Origin: Alistipes sp.
GTDB taxonomy: Bacteria; Bacteroidota; Bacteroidia; Bacteroidales; Rikenellaceae
DNA length: 64,000 nucleotides
Reading direction: 5' to 3'
NCBI GenBank assembly: GCA_017555695.1
Contig: JAFZFX010000051.1
Location: 1 to 64,000 of the forward strand
Each line of letters opens with the position of its first letter. The first letter of the stretch is position 1. The notes under the pieces were generated by a model that was not told the origin of the DNA, searched no databases, and saw nothing but the letters and a program-made list of their open reading frames with translations. Below, in pieces: positions 27,118 through 37,201 of this stretch. Position numbers and translations under genes: made by a program.

Positions 27118-28437
27118 TTACTTTACGAAGAAACGGTAGATATCGTTACCGTTGGCATAAATCACCAGCGCAAGTAGCAGGGCAAAGCCGATGTACTGCA
27201 TAATCTCGAGGAACTTGTCGCTCGCCTTACGGCCAGTAATCATCTCCCACAGCGTGAACAATGCGTGACCGCCATCCAAACCAGGAATAGGCAAGATGTT
27301 CAGCACAGCAAGCATAACCGAGAGGAAGGCTGTCATACTCCAGAAACGGGCCCAATCCCAATCCGAAGGGAAGATATTACCGATTGATATGAAGCCGCCC
27401 AACTCCTCGTACATCTTGGTTTTGGGCTGAAAAATCAGTTTCAACTGCTGCCAATAGTCGGCAACGGTCTCGCCAACGAGCGAGATACCTGCGGGGATAG
27501 ACTGTAGGAGCGTGAATGTGCGAGTGCGGGGCTGGAAGATATCACCCTTCAGCACTACGCCAATCTTACCATCCCCATTAACGGGAACACGCAACTCCGA
27601 CAGATTACCAGCACGCAAAACAGAGAGCGTCACGGTGTCGCTCTTATGTGACTGCAAAAGTTCAGTCATTGAGGGAACATCCACCTTTGCACCGTTGCAG
27701 GCAACAACTTCGTCACCCACAAGCAAACCTGCCGAGATAGCAGATGCTGAAGCCAAAGAATCTACAATGAATGGCACGCGCAACGCATACAAATCCTCGT
27801 ATGAGCGTGAGCGGCGCATATCGAGCAGGCTCTCGAAGGGGATAGTGAACTCCACCTGGCGACCATCGCGGTCTACCACTACGGTGCGCTCAGTCTTTGT
27901 AAGAAGTAACTTTGCTCGTATATCGTTCACATCTACAACCTTCTCGCCGTCGATGCTGATTACCTTGTCGCCATCCTCAAAGCCCATCTCCTTGGCTGTA
28001 GAGTTAAATACATAACCCCACTTAACATCGTCGTTGGCCATATACGACTCACCACTGACATAGCGGATACCAGAGTAGATGAGGATAGCGAGCAGGATGT
28101 TCATTGTAACACCCGCAATCATCACGATGAAGCGCTGCCAAGCGGGCTTGGCGCGGAACTCCCACGGCTGAACGGGCGCCTTCATCTGCTCGAGATCCAT
28201 ACTCTCGTCAATCATACCTGCAATCTTGACATAACCACCCAGGGGCAACCAGCCAAGACCATACTCTGTCTCACCACGCTTCCACTTGAAGAGTGAGAAC
28301 CAAGGGTCGAAGAATATATAAAACTTCTCAACACGAATCTTGAAGATGCGCGCCGCAATAAAGTGTCCGAACTCGTGGATAGCAACCAAGAGCGACAGAC
28401 TCATAAAAAATTGAAGAACCTTAATCAGTATTTCCAT
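27118..28437 (-). CDS. rseP: RIP metalloprotease RseP (site-2 protease)
   Basis: 439 residues. The zinc motif H21-E22-x2-H25 lies in the first membrane segment and the LDG motif (IPGLDGGHALF) near residue 383. One to two PDZ domains lie between (GFEDGDKVISIDGEKV; GLLVGDEVVACNGAKV). It cuts membrane proteins within the bilayer, typically anti-sigma factors or signal peptide remnants. Location next to dxr is the common bacterial order. One conceivable client is the anti-sigma-like protein at 10796-11644, but nothing in the sequence links them. Confidence 0.95.
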   Translation of the reverse strand: MEILIKVLQFFMSLSLLVAIHEFGHFIAARIFKIRVEKFYIFFDPWFSLFKWKRGETEYGLGWLPLGGYVKIAGMIDESMDLEQMKAPVQPWEFRAKPAWQRFIVMIAGVTMNILLAILIYSGIRYVSGESYMANDDVKWGYVFNSTAKEMGFEDGDKVISIDGEKVVDVNDIRAKLLLTKTERTVVVDRDGRQVEFTIPFESLLDMRRSRSYEDLYALRVPFIVDSLASASAISAGLLVGDEVVACNGAKVDVPSMTELLQSHKSDTVTLSVLRAGNLSELRVPVNGDGKIGVVLKGDIFQPRTRTFTLLQSIPAGISLVGETVADYWQQLKLIFQPKTKMYEELGGFISIGNIFPSDWDWARFWSMTAFLSVMLAVLNILPIPGLDGGHALFTLWEMITGRKASDKFLEIMQYIGFALLLALVIYANGNDIYRFFVK

Positions 28438-28483
28438 TGTATAAATTAATATTTTTCTACTAAACTTATTTTCAAAACGCTAT

Positions 28484-28501
28484 GTGGCAATATTTTGCCA
28501 C
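28484..28501. repeat. Inverted repeat between dxr and rseP
   Basis: GTGGCAA and TTGCCAC are separated by TATT, a 7-bp hairpin in the 90-base gap. It has no strong T-run, so it could be a weak attenuator or mRNA processing site. Confidence 0.4.
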
Positions 28502-28527
28502 TATTTTCTTCCCCTCATTCAGCCTAA

Positions 28528-29685
28528 TTAACGGCACTGACGGAGGTACTCCTCGGCCAGGCGGCGTGATTCGGCATTAGACTCTTCGTAATCGGCAAGT
28601 GTAGGCTGCGCTATGAATGTAGCTCGCTCGAGCGAGTACTCGATGGCGGCCGTAATGTCAGTGAAACGGCACTTGCCCGCAAGGAATGTCGCTACGGCGA
28701 CCTCGTTTGAGCCATTCATAACACAAGCGGCTGTTCCGCCACGACGCATACAGTCATAGGCTATATCCAGAGCTGGATACTTGACTCTGTCTGGCTCGGC
28801 AAATGTGAGCGTCGGGTTAGCCAAAAAGTCGAACTGCTCGCTGGGACGAGAGGCGCGATAGGGGAACATCAACGCATAGCTGATAGGCATATGCATATCG
28901 GGCGTACCCAACTGTGCCTTGATTGCGCCATCGTCGAACTCCACCATAGAGTGTACGATTGACTGCGGGTGAATCAGCACCGAGATACGGTCGGCATCAA
29001 TACCGAAGAGCCAATGTGCCTCGATAACCTCAAAACCCTTGTTTACGAGCGTAGCCGAGTCGATGGTAATCTTCGCTCCCATACTCCACTGCGGATGCTG
29101 CAAGGCTCGCTCGGGAGTGACATCCTTTAACTCCGATGCGGGTACATTACGCAGAGCACCACCACTGCAAGTCACGATCAGTCGTCTTATGGGTGAGTGC
29201 TCGCCGGCAAGACACTGGAAGATTGCAGAGTGCTCTGAGTCGATAGGCAAGATGGGCACCTTGCGCTCGGCGGCCATACGCATCACCAAGTCGCCACCCA
29301 CTACCAAAGTCTCCTTATTTGCGAGAGCTATCTTCTTGCCCGCCTCGATAGCGGCAATCGTTGGGTGCAGACCAGCATAACCGACAAGGGCATTGACCAC
29401 CACATCGACCTCGCCGCTACGCACCACCTGACAGATGGCGTCGCTGCCTGTATAGACCTTGATTGGGTAGTCAGACAATGCGTCACGCAGTGCCTCATAC
29501 TTCGTTGTGTCGGCAATGACTACGCTGTCGGCATCGAACTCGATGGCCTGACGGGCCAGGAACTGCCAATTAGAGCCTGCCACCAAAGAATTTATCTCAA
29601 ACAATTCAGGATTCTCGGCTACGATATCGAGTGTCTGCACTCCGATAGAGCCAGTAGAACCGAGGATTGATAAACGCTGCTTCAT
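28528..29685 (-). CDS. dxr: 1-deoxy-D-xylulose 5-phosphate reductoisomerase
   Basis: 385 residues. The NADPH motif GSTGSIGVQT is at residues 9-18. PIDSEHSAIFQCL, with the metal and substrate residues, is in the middle, and HPQSIVHSMVEFDDGA follows. It makes MEP from DXP, the committed step of the non-mevalonate isoprenoid pathway. It is transcribed between the LytM protein (upstream) and rseP (downstream). Confidence 0.97.
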   Translation of the reverse strand: MKQRLSILGSTGSIGVQTLDIVAENPELFEINSLVAGSNWQFLARQAIEFDADSVVIADTTKYEALRDALSDYPIKVYTGSDAICQVVRSGEVDVVVNALVGYAGLHPTIAAIEAGKKIALANKETLVVGGDLVMRMAAERKVPILPIDSEHSAIFQCLAGEHSPIRRLIVTCSGGALRNVPASELKDVTPERALQHPQWSMGAKITIDSATLVNKGFEVIEAHWLFGIDADRISVLIHPQSIVHSMVEFDDGAIKAQLGTPDMHMPISYALMFPYRASRPSEQFDFLANPTLTFAEPDRVKYPALDIAYDCMRRGGTAACVMNGSNEVAVATFLAGKCRFTDITAAIEYSLERATFIAQPTLADYEESNAESRRLAEEYLRQCR

Positions 29686-29706
29686 TTCGGGTTGGTAAAA
29701 GATTTA

Positions 29707-30573
29707 CTAAAAAACAATATAAATTTCGGGATCAACGGGCTTACCCTCGTTCCAAATCTCAAGTTCAAACAAGGGGTTAGTCTTGTCACCCACCTCGGGC
29801 ATAGCGTTGTAGCCAAGCACCTGGCGGCTCTTGACCGACTGACCGCGCGCCACAAGCACCTGCGTGAGGTTGCGATAAATCGAGACATAGCCGTTGAAGT
29901 GCTGAACAGTAAGCACCGTACCCGACTCGCCACCAGTAACGATATCGACAACCGTACCATCGTCAATGCTCGTAACGGGAGCATTGGGCGATGATTGGAT
30001 ACCCACACCGAGGTAGTTATCATCACGCGAGAAGTGGCGTGTGATGATACCCTCGACAGGAGAGGCAAAAATCAGACGGCCATCGCCTTGCGCCTGATTG
30101 CGGAGTGTACGCGCCAACGAGTACTCGCCATCACCCTCCATCTGGGCTCGCAACAGCGAGTCGAACTCTGAGGGAGGAATGAGTGTCTTGTCCAACTTGA
30201 CGGTATCATTGTCGCTCAACGGAGTGCGCACAACGGGAGTACGACCCTCCATAATCATTGCGATATTCTCGTTATAGGTGAGCATCTGGTTCATACGGCG
30301 CTCAAGCGAATCTACGCGCATAACGCTCTCGACCAACTCGTCGTGAGTACGCTCGGCCGAAGTGCGATAACCAGGGAAGATATCCAACACGGGCGTATAT
30401 GCCACAAGCAACATCGTCAGCAGAAAGAGAAAAAGGCAAAAAGCCGCCAAACTCGCCAGCAAACCCGCAGGCGAGATATGTACGCTCCAGTCCTCCTGCT
30501 TGAGTATTGGATCGTTCATACTGAACCGCTTTTTGCGGAACAGACTTTTGGTACTCTTAAAAATATTCTTCAT
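29707..30573 (-). CDS. Membrane-anchored LytM/M23 domain protein lacking zinc ligands
   Basis: 288 residues: a basic N-terminus, one membrane helix near residues 38-60, a coiled region (about 75-145) and a C-terminal LytM domain (about 168-288). The M23 motif HxxxD is replaced by Y187-x3-G191 in DNYLGVGIQ, and HxH near the end is replaced by PLFELEIW. The remaining His225 of QHFNGYVSIYRNL is not enough for zinc binding. This resembles the EnvC/NlpD type, which activates amidases instead of cutting peptidoglycan. An amidase gene occurs at 60873-62054. Activator function is inference. Confidence 0.82.
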   Translation of the reverse strand: MKNIFKSTKSLFRKKRFSMNDPILKQEDWSVHISPAGLLASLAAFCLFLFLLTMLLVAYTPVLDIFPGYRTSAERTHDELVESVMRVDSLERRMNQMLTYNENIAMIMEGRTPVVRTPLSDNDTVKLDKTLIPPSEFDSLLRAQMEGDGEYSLARTLRNQAQGDGRLIFASPVEGIITRHFSRDDNYLGVGIQSSPNAPVTSIDDGTVVDIVTGGESGTVLTVQHFNGYVSIYRNLTQVLVARGQSVKSRQVLGYNAMPEVGDKTNPLFELEIWNEGKPVDPEIYIVF

Positions 30574-30600
30574 CTCTCACTATGTATTACTCCAACCTTA

Positions 30601-30608
30601 CAAAGGTA
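30601..30608 (-). promoter_or_regulatory. -7 box of the LytM-dxr-rseP-radA run
   Basis: The minus strand reads TACCTTTG, an exact TAnnTTTG box, 28 bases before the ATG of the LytM gene, which is followed by dxr, rseP and radA in the same direction. Confidence 0.55.
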
Positions 30609-30609
30609 T

Positions 30610-30845
30610 GAAAAAAAAGGGCAAACCCTCGGCCATTGGAGTGTTTTTTTGATACCAAACGAGTAAAATTGGGTCAATATTGTGAATATGCCGCCACGAA
30701 GAAAACTCCCTACAGCACCGACATCACCCCACCGACGACACCTTGCCCACCACGCAGCACCTGCTCGGAATGACAAGCAAAGGGCACCGAGCTGCCTGAA
30801 AGGCTGAAAAATAGGGGCTGACTGATTGTTTTATTTGCGAAATAT
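30610..30845. other. Intergenic stretch without a supported gene
   Basis: Between the divergent promoters lies about 235 bases of mixed composition. A short minus-strand open frame here has a low-complexity Arg/Gly/Trp-rich product and is not convincing. The minus strand contains TGTCATTCCGAGC, which resembles dispersed intergenic repeats found in several Bacteroidota genomes. I see no tRNA, riboswitch or clear hairpin. Confidence 0.4.
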
Positions 30846-30848
30846 TGT

Positions 30849-30856
30849 TACCTTTG
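30849..30856 (+). promoter_or_regulatory. -7 box of the nucleotidyltransferase gene
   Basis: TACCTTTG is an exact TAnnTTTG box, 38 bases before the ATG at 30895. Confidence 0.55.
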
Positions 30857-30894
30857 CCTATTCACAAACATAAAAAATTAACCAAACAAAGATT

Positions 30895-31812
30895 ATGGTA
30901 AAACCTACATTACTCGTATTGGCTGCTGGTATGGGTTCACGATACGGCGCCTTGAAACAGATGGATGGAGTAGGCCCCAACAACGAGGCTATCATCGACT
31001 ATTCTATTTATGACGCTATTCGCGCTGGATTTGGCAAGGTGGTATTCGTTATTCGCCACTCTTTTGCTGAGGCATTTACTGCCGTATTCAACAAGGAGCG
31101 CTTCGGCGGCAAGATTGAGGTGGAGGTAGTATATCAGGAGCTGGATTATCTGCCCGAGGGCTTCACCGTACCCGAAGGTCGTGAGAAGCCGTGGGGTACA
31201 AACCACGCTTTGATGATGGCCGCAGAGGCTATCAAGGAGCCTTTTGCTGTTATCAACGCTGACGACTTCTATGGCGCTGATGCTTACAAGGTTATCGGTG
31301 AGTACTTGAGCCAGCTTGGTGAGGAGAAGAACCACTATTGCATGGTTGGATATGAGGTAAACAAGACTCTGTCGGAGAATGGCACCGTATCGCGCGGTGT
31401 ATGCTCAATCAACGACGAGCGCTTCCTCACATCAATCGTTGAGCGCACAAAGATCGAGCGCAACGCCGAAGGTACAATCGTATTCCACGACTTGGGCGAG
31501 GACGAGGCATTGGAGGAGAACACTCCCGTTTCAATGAACTTGTTTGGTTTCACACCCGACTACTTCGCATACTCTGAGGAGTTCTTCAAGGGCTTCTTGA
31601 GCGACCCCGAAACACAGGCTAACCCCAAGGCGGAGTTCTTTATTCCGTTGATGGTTAATAAGCTCGTTGGTGAGGGTACTGCAAAGTTGAAGGTGCTGGA
31701 GACTACAGCAAACTGGTTTGGCGTAACTTACCAGGCCGACAAACCTCAGTTGGTTGCAAAGATCGAGGAGTTGATTGCCGAGGGCGTATATCCTCGCAAC
31801 CTTTGGGAGTAA
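30895..31812 (+). CDS. Sugar-phosphate nucleotidyltransferase family protein
   Basis: 305 residues. LAAGMGSRYGALKQ at residues 9-22 is the nucleotide-binding signature, and INADDFYGADAY carries the metal-binding Asp of the GT-A-like fold. The N-terminal pattern differs from RmlA and GalU, and no acyltransferase or bifunctional domain is attached. It probably activates a sugar-1-phosphate, with the substrate unknown. It is a single gene with its own promoter and terminator, away from the polysaccharide operon. Confidence 0.82.
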   Translation: MVKPTLLVLAAGMGSRYGALKQMDGVGPNNEAIIDYSIYDAIRAGFGKVVFVIRHSFAEAFTAVFNKERFGGKIEVEVVYQELDYLPEGFTVPEGREKPWGTNHALMMAAEAIKEPFAVINADDFYGADAYKVIGEYLSQLGEEKNHYCMVGYEVNKTLSENGTVSRGVCSINDERFLTSIVERTKIERNAEGTIVFHDLGEDEALEENTPVSMNLFGFTPDYFAYSEEFFKGFLSDPETQANPKAEFFIPLMVNKLVGEGTAKLKVLETTANWFGVTYQADKPQLVAKIEELIAEGVYPRNLWE

Positions 31813-31836
31813 GAGATATTTATTTTGAGATAGCAG

Positions 31837-31870
31837 AGGCGGGTGAAACGACATTTCACCCGCCTTTTTT
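31837..31870 (+). terminator. Terminator of the nucleotidyltransferase gene
   Basis: AGGCGGGTGAAA and TTTCACCCGCCT form a 12-bp perfect stem with a 5-base loop, followed by six T. Confidence 0.92.
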
Positions 31871-31913
31871 GTCGAATCACACCGCGGAAGGCGGTTTTTA
31901 GGATTTTGTTTAA

Positions 31914-31921
31914 TATTTTTG
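31914..31921 (+). promoter_or_regulatory. -7 box of the MG2-type protein gene
   Basis: TATTTTTG is an exact TAnnTTTG box, 21 bases before the ATG at 31943. Confidence 0.5.
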
Positions 31922-31942
31922 TATAAAATAAAGACAAAGGCT

Positions 31943-34930
31943 ATGAAAAGAATATTTACAATACTCGTTACCATTCTATTTTTCGCATCAAGCATCTCGG
32001 CACAGGAGAATCAGGAGCAAGAGGCTGTGGACACCACAGCGCAGAAGCTGATGAACTATGCCGCCATCCTTAACAACTTCGGCAAGGCTCTACCACAAGA
32101 GAAAGTATATCTGCACCTTGATAACACGAGCTACTACCAGGGCGACAAGATTTGGTTTCAAGCCTATGTCGTGACATCGGACTACAACAAGCCCACGACG
32201 CTGAGCCGTACGCTCTATGTAGAGTTGCTCAATGCTGGCGGTACAATCGTGAACAAGCAGGTGTTGCCGATTGTCGATGGCCGTTGCAATGGAGACTTCC
32301 ACCTGAACCATCTGCCATTCCACTCTGGTTTCTTTGAGATTAGAGCATATACAAAGTATATGACCAACTTCGGCGAGGATGTAATTTTCTCGAGAATTAT
32401 CCCCGTATTCGACAAGCCCGAGCAGGAGGGTAACTTCATTGAGAAGCGAATGATGCGTATGCGCACCAAGAACGGCAACTACATAGTTAAGCGAGAGTGG
32501 GAGGAGCGTAACGACAATGTAGTGGTAAAGTTCTTCCCCGAGGGTGGAAATCTGGTAGCGGGATTGCAATCGCAAGTAGCCTTCGAGATTACTGACCAAG
32601 GTGGCGCACCTTTGGATATTAAGGGCGTAGTAAAGAGTTCTAACGGCGAGACAAAGGCCGAGATGATACCCACACACGAGGGTCGAGGCGTCTTCACCTA
32701 CACACCCGCACAAGGCGACAAAGCGAGCGTGGAGTTGAATGGCAAGAAGTATAATTTCGATCTTCCTAAGGCTTTGGAGCAGGGTGCAGTGATGCAGATT
32801 GACAACATCTCGATGCGTGACAGCGTGAAGGTGAGCATCGCAAAGAGCAAGAATCTGGAGACCGAGTTGATGGCGGCAGCAGTTATCTGCGGTGGCAAAC
32901 TCTTCAACTTCAACATCCTCGATTTCAGCGAGAACGACTCGTTCACATTCACCTTTAACAAGCGCCGCCTACCTGCAGGTGTGGCACGCATCGTACTGAC
33001 CGACCCCGACGGCAACATCGTGGCCGACCGTATGTTCTTTGCCAATAAAGGCAAGCGCGGAACAATCACCGTAGAGAGCGACAAGGAGAGCTACGAGCCT
33101 TTTGATAAGGTAAAGCTCACACTCTCGACCAACGACTATGCGGGTCGTCCGATGCTTTCACCCATTTCACTCTCGGTTCGTGACAACAAGAACGAGGTGG
33201 AGGCACGCAACTCGATACTCGTAGATCTGCTCTTGATGTCGGAGATTAAGGGTTATGTACACAAGCCTTTCTACTACTTCGAGTCTGACGACGAGGAGCA
33301 TCGCACAGCATTGGATCAGCTGTTGATGGTACAGGGTTGGAGAAGATATGATTGGGAGTTATGGACTGGCCAGAAGGAGTTAGACCTTAAATATATGCCC
33401 GAGCAGGGTATCGAGGTTCACGGCCAGATTCTGCGCTACGGCACAGACAAGCCGATGACCGACATACAGCTCTCGTCACTCCTCTCACTGCGCGGCAACG
33501 AGGAGGATAGCGAGACACAAATCGAAGAGCAGGCAAGCAAAGCCATCTCAAACATGATGAGCATAGCACAGAGCCAGGCCAATATGGGTGGCTTCAGAGG
33601 TGGCCGCGGACCTGGTGGCCCTGGAGGCTTTAGAGGTGGTCGTGGAGGCGCTATGCAGCAATCATCAGCAATGACATCGCTCGGCACCGGCTCAACAACA
33701 AGCGAAAAGAGCAAAAAGGAGGATAAGGATAGCGAAGAGGACGACACTACACAAAAGGAGAAGGTAGAGGATGTATCTCACTTCGGCATCCTGGATGTGG
33801 ATAGCCTTGGCCGTTTCTCATTCGTGGGTAATATGCAGGGTAAGTGGCACTTGACTTTGGCTGTTACCAATGACAAGAACCGCAAGAAGTGGAGCCGCAT
33901 CACGCTCGACCGCAACTTCTCACCCAAGCCAAGACCCTACTCTATCGGCGAGATGCAGATTACCATAGCCGACGAAGAGCAGAAGAGTAAGAACCACAAC
34001 TACGCCGTAGATTCTACCCTTACGACCGACAAACTGCCCGAGTTTGCACTTGACACTTTGGGCGACAGCAACAAGAAGATGTCGGAGAAGACACACCGCA
34101 TCGACGAGGTAGAGGTTAAGGGTAAGCGTACACACCAGCAGGAGATATACAAGGCAAAGTCAGAGGCCGTAGCCTTCTACGACATACCCTCGGAGATTGA
34201 CAACATCCGCGACGCGGGTGAGTCGGTAGATGATGTGAGAGAGCTTCTGGCAAGTATGGACGAGAACTTCATCATCACCCGCGCAAGTGTCGGTACACTG
34301 AGCGGCGGTACTGCCACTTATGGCGTATCGGAGATTTCGCAGAAGAGTAGCGGTGCGACAAGCATTATGGATGGCGAATCGACAAGCGGAGGCATTGGAT
34401 CGAGCCTCGCAGTCAATAGCGTACCCGCAAGCGTACAGCAGTGGAACATCACATACAAGGGTCGCGAGCCGCTGATTATCCTGAACTACGAGAGACAATG
34501 GGGCTCGGTAGCAGGTGACGATATGGTGAATCTGGCCGCCATAAAGTCTATATACATCAGCGAGGATCTGGGCGCCATAGCACAATATGCTGACATCGAC
34601 AAGATGACGCAGTTGGAGGCTACATCGCGCTACTCTTGTGTGGTATTCATTGAGACATACCCCGAGGGTAAAATACCCGTAGAGCCCGCACGCGGCGTAA
34701 GAAAGACCTGGATTGATGGTTACAGTAAGCCATCGGAGTTCTACAGCCCCGACTACACAAAGTTGCCGAAGGATATCGACTATCGTCGTACGCTCTATTG
34801 GAATCCAGCTGTCGTAACCGATGAGAACGGCAAGGCTACCGTGGAGTTCTACAACAACGCGAGTTGCAAGACTATGACCATATCTGCCGAAACGCTCACA
34901 AGTGACGGTACGATAGGTATGTCGGAATAA
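31943..34930 (+). CDS. Large exported MG2-domain protein with plug-like region
   Basis: 995 residues from MKRIFTILVTILFFASSISAQ, a signal peptide. The early part (KVYLHLDNTSYYQGDKIWFQAYVV) is the MG2-like macroglobulin domain of Bacteroidota proteins that often carry a TonB-receptor plug-like region. MG-like beta domains follow to about residue 500. A glycine/arginine-rich linker near 548-570 (GGFRGGRGPGGPGG and a second FRGGRGG) is followed by an acidic Ser/Asp/Glu/Lys stretch. The C-terminus has DYRRTLYWNPAVVTDENGK, a typical ending in this family. No beta-barrel is seen. It may be an envelope protein that handles outer-membrane receptors or proteases; the role is unknown. Confidence 0.75.
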   Translation: MKRIFTILVTILFFASSISAQENQEQEAVDTTAQKLMNYAAILNNFGKALPQEKVYLHLDNTSYYQGDKIWFQAYVVTSDYNKPTTLSRTLYVELLNAGGTIVNKQVLPIVDGRCNGDFHLNHLPFHSGFFEIRAYTKYMTNFGEDVIFSRIIPVFDKPEQEGNFIEKRMMRMRTKNGNYIVKREWEERNDNVVVKFFPEGGNLVAGLQSQVAFEITDQGGAPLDIKGVVKSSNGETKAEMIPTHEGRGVFTYTPAQGDKASVELNGKKYNFDLPKALEQGAVMQIDNISMRDSVKVSIAKSKNLETELMAAAVICGGKLFNFNILDFSENDSFTFTFNKRRLPAGVARIVLTDPDGNIVADRMFFANKGKRGTITVESDKESYEPFDKVKLTLSTNDYAGRPMLSPISLSVRDNKNEVEARNSILVDLLLMSEIKGYVHKPFYYFESDDEEHRTALDQLLMVQGWRRYDWELWTGQKELDLKYMPEQGIEVHGQILRYGTDKPMTDIQLSSLLSLRGNEEDSETQIEEQASKAISNMMSIAQSQANMGGFRGGRGPGGPGGFRGGRGGAMQQSSAMTSLGTGSTTSEKSKKEDKDSEEDDTTQKEKVEDVSHFGILDVDSLGRFSFVGNMQGKWHLTLAVTNDKNRKKWSRITLDRNFSPKPRPYSIGEMQITIADEEQKSKNHNYAVDSTLTTDKLPEFALDTLGDSNKKMSEKTHRIDEVEVKGKRTHQQEIYKAKSEAVAFYDIPSEIDNIRDAGESVDDVRELLASMDENFIITRASVGTLSGGTATYGVSEISQKSSGATSIMDGESTSGGIGSSLAVNSVPASVQQWNITYKGREPLIILNYERQWGSVAGDDMVNLAAIKSIYISEDLGAIAQYADIDKMTQLEATSRYSCVVFIETYPEGKIPVEPARGVRKTWIDGYSKPSEFYSPDYTKLPKDIDYRRTLYWNPAVVTDENGKATVEFYNNASCKTMTISAETLTSDGTIGMSE

Positions 34931-35007
34931 CGAACTACAAGCGGCGTGGCCCGCAACTCCATCGTGGGCCGCACGCTATATGAATAATGTGTAATACTTC
35001 TAACGAA

Positions 35008-35036
35008 AAAGCCGTCGGCACTTGACCGACGGCTTT
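35008..35036. terminator. Bidirectional terminator between convergent genes
   Basis: AAAGCCGTCGG and CCGACGGCTTT form an 11-bp stem around a 7-base loop, between the MG2-type gene and mutB. A-run and T-run flanks suit both directions. Confidence 0.88.
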
Positions 35037-35057
35037 CGCTTTATATTGCAATGGGGA

Positions 35058-37190
35058 TTACTCCTCCATCAACAACTCCAACATCTTGATTGAAGACTTG
35101 GCAATCGGAGTACCCGGGCCGAAGATAGCGGCAGCGCCATCCTGATACAACTCGTCGTAATCCTGTGCGGGGATAACACCACCTACAACAACGATGATAT
35201 CCTCACGACCCAACTTCTTCAACTCGGCGATAATCTGGGGAACCAAAGTGAGGTGACCAGCAGCCAATGAAGATACACCTACGATGTGAACATCGTTCTC
35301 AACAGCCTGCTTAGCAGCCTCCTCGGGAGTCTGGAACAAGGGACCCATATCAACATCGAAGCCAACATCGGCGTAACCTGTTGCAACAACCTTTGCACCA
35401 CGGTCGTGACCGTCCTGACCCAACTTAGCAATCATAATACGGGGCTGACGACCCTCTTTCTTGGCAAACTCGGCACACATAGCCTTTGCCTTCTCGAAAT
35501 CTGAATCCTGCTTCATACCTGAACTGTAAACACCAGAGATTGAACGAATAACAGCCTTATAGCGACCTACTACAACCTCGCAAGCATCTGAAATCTCGCC
35601 GAGTGTAGCGCGTACCTTTGCAGCCTCAACAGCCAACTCGAGCAAGTTACCCTCGCCAGTCTTAACGCACTCTGTGATAGCAGCCAAAGCCTTATCAACA
35701 GCAGCCTGATCACGGTTAGCGCGCAACTCCTGCAGACGCTTAACCTGGCTCTCGCGTACAGCTGTGTTATCAACAGCCAAAATATCGATGGGTGCCTCCT
35801 TCTCCAGGCGGTACTCGTTCAAACCGATAATCTTCTGCTCACCAGAGTCGATACGAGCCTGTGTACGAGCAGCAGCCTCCTCGATACGCATCTTGGGGAT
35901 ACCAGTCTCGATAGCCTTAGCCATACCACCAAGTTTCTCAACCTCCTCGATGTGAGCCCACGCCTTGTGTGCAATCTCGTTAGTCAAAGCCTCTACATAG
36001 TATGAACCAGCCCACGGGTCAACCTGACGGCAAACATTGGTCTCCTCCTGGATGTAAATCTGGGTGTTACGAGCAATACGAGCCGAGAAGTCTGTCGGCA
36101 ACGCAATAGCCTCGTCCAATGCGTTGGTGTGCAGTGACTGAGTGTGACCCAAAGCTGCACCCATAGCCTCGATAGCTGTACGAGCTACATTGTTGAAAGG
36201 ATCCTGCTCGGTGAGTGACCAACCTGAAGTCTGGCTGTGTGTACGCAATGCCAAAGACTTGGGGTTCTTGGGGTTGAACTGCTTAACAATCTTAGCCCAC
36301 AACATACGAGCAGCACGCATCTTGGCAATCTCCATAAAGTGGTTCATACCGATAGCCCAGAAGAATGACAAACGGGGTGCGAATGCATCAACTGACATAC
36401 CTGCGTCGATACCTGCACGCAAGTACTCCAAACCGTCTGCCAAAGTGTAAGCCAACTCGATATCTGCTGTAGCACCTGCCTCCTGCATGTGGTAACCAGA
36501 GATAGAGATTGAGTTGAACTTAGGCATATTCTTAGATGTGTACTCGAAGATGTCGGCGATAATCTTCATCGAGAACTTGGGAGGATAAATATAGGTGTTA
36601 CGAACCATAAACTCCTTCAAGATATCGTTCTGGATTGTACCAGCCAACTGGTCGAGTGTGCAACCCTGCTCAAGACCTGTAACGATGTAGAATGCCAATA
36701 CGGGCAATACGGCACCGTTCATAGTCATTGATACTGACATCTTATCCAACGGAATACCGTTGAACAAAACCTTCATATCCTCAACAGAGCAGATTGATAC
36801 ACCTGCCTTACCAACATCACCCACTACGCGGGGATGGTCAGCATCGTAACCACGGTGTGTAGCCAAGTCAAATGCTACAGACAGACCCTTCTGACCTGCA
36901 GCGAGGTTACGACGGTAGAATGCGTTTGACTCCTCGGCAGTAGAGAAACCTGCATACTGACGGATAGTCCAAGGACGCATTACATACATTGTTGAATAGG
37001 GACCACGAAGATAGGGAGCGATACCCGCAGCATAGTTCAGGTGCTCCAAATTCTCCAAATCCTTTGCCGTGTAGTCAGACTTTACGGGTATCTGCTCGGC
37101 AGTGAGCCAAGGCTCAGAGGCCTCAGTCTTAGCGGCGCAGCACTGTGCCTGACCGCCCTCGTATGATAAATTCTCAAATTTTGCTCTCAT
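35058..37190 (-). CDS. mutB: Methylmalonyl-CoA mutase, large (catalytic) subunit
   Basis: 710 residues. The N-terminal TIM barrel carries [21 protein letters not shown], the substrate site, and the C-terminal B12 domain carries [12 protein letters not shown] (DxHxxG) near residue 586 with the cobalt-ligating His. It interconverts succinyl-CoA and (R)-methylmalonyl-CoA, the step leading to propionate in Bacteroidales. It follows the small-subunit gene by 11 bases. The epimerase and decarboxylase genes are not in this window. Confidence 0.97.
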   Translation of the reverse strand: MRAKFENLSYEGGQAQCCAAKTEASEPWLTAEQIPVKSDYTAKDLENLEHLNYAAGIAPYLRGPYSTMYVMRPWTIRQYAGFSTAEESNAFYRRNLAAGQKGLSVAFDLATHRGYDADHPRVVGDVGKAGVSICSVEDMKVLFNGIPLDKMSVSMTMNGAVLPVLAFYIVTGLEQGCTLDQLAGTIQNDILKEFMVRNTYIYPPKFSMKIIADIFEYTSKNMPKFNSISISGYHMQEAGATADIELAYTLADGLEYLRAGIDAGMSVDAFAPRLSFFWAIGMNHFMEIAKMRAARMLWAKIVKQFNPKNPKSLALRTHSQTSGWSLTEQDPFNNVARTAIEAMGAALGHTQSLHTNALDEAIALPTDFSARIARNTQIYIQEETNVCRQVDPWAGSYYVEALTNEIAHKAWAHIEEVEKLGGMAKAIETGIPKMRIEEAAARTQARIDSGEQKIIGLNEYRLEKEAPIDILAVDNTAVRESQVKRLQELRANRDQAAVDKALAAITECVKTGEGNLLELAVEAAKVRATLGEISDACEVVVGRYKAVIRSISGVYSSGMKQDSDFEKAKAMCAEFAKKEGRQPRIMIAKLGQDGHDRGAKVVATGYADVGFDVDMGPLFQTPEEAAKQAVENDVHIVGVSSLAAGHLTLVPQIIAELKKLGREDIIVVVGGVIPAQDYDELYQDGAAAIFGPGTPIAKSSIKMLELLMEE

Positions 37191-37201
37191 AACTTTGCTT
37201 T

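Noticed and set aside
30570-30776. A 68-residue Gly/Arg/Trp-rich minus-strand open frame in the gap before the LytM gene
   Set aside because: Low complexity, no family pattern, and it covers the promoter box.
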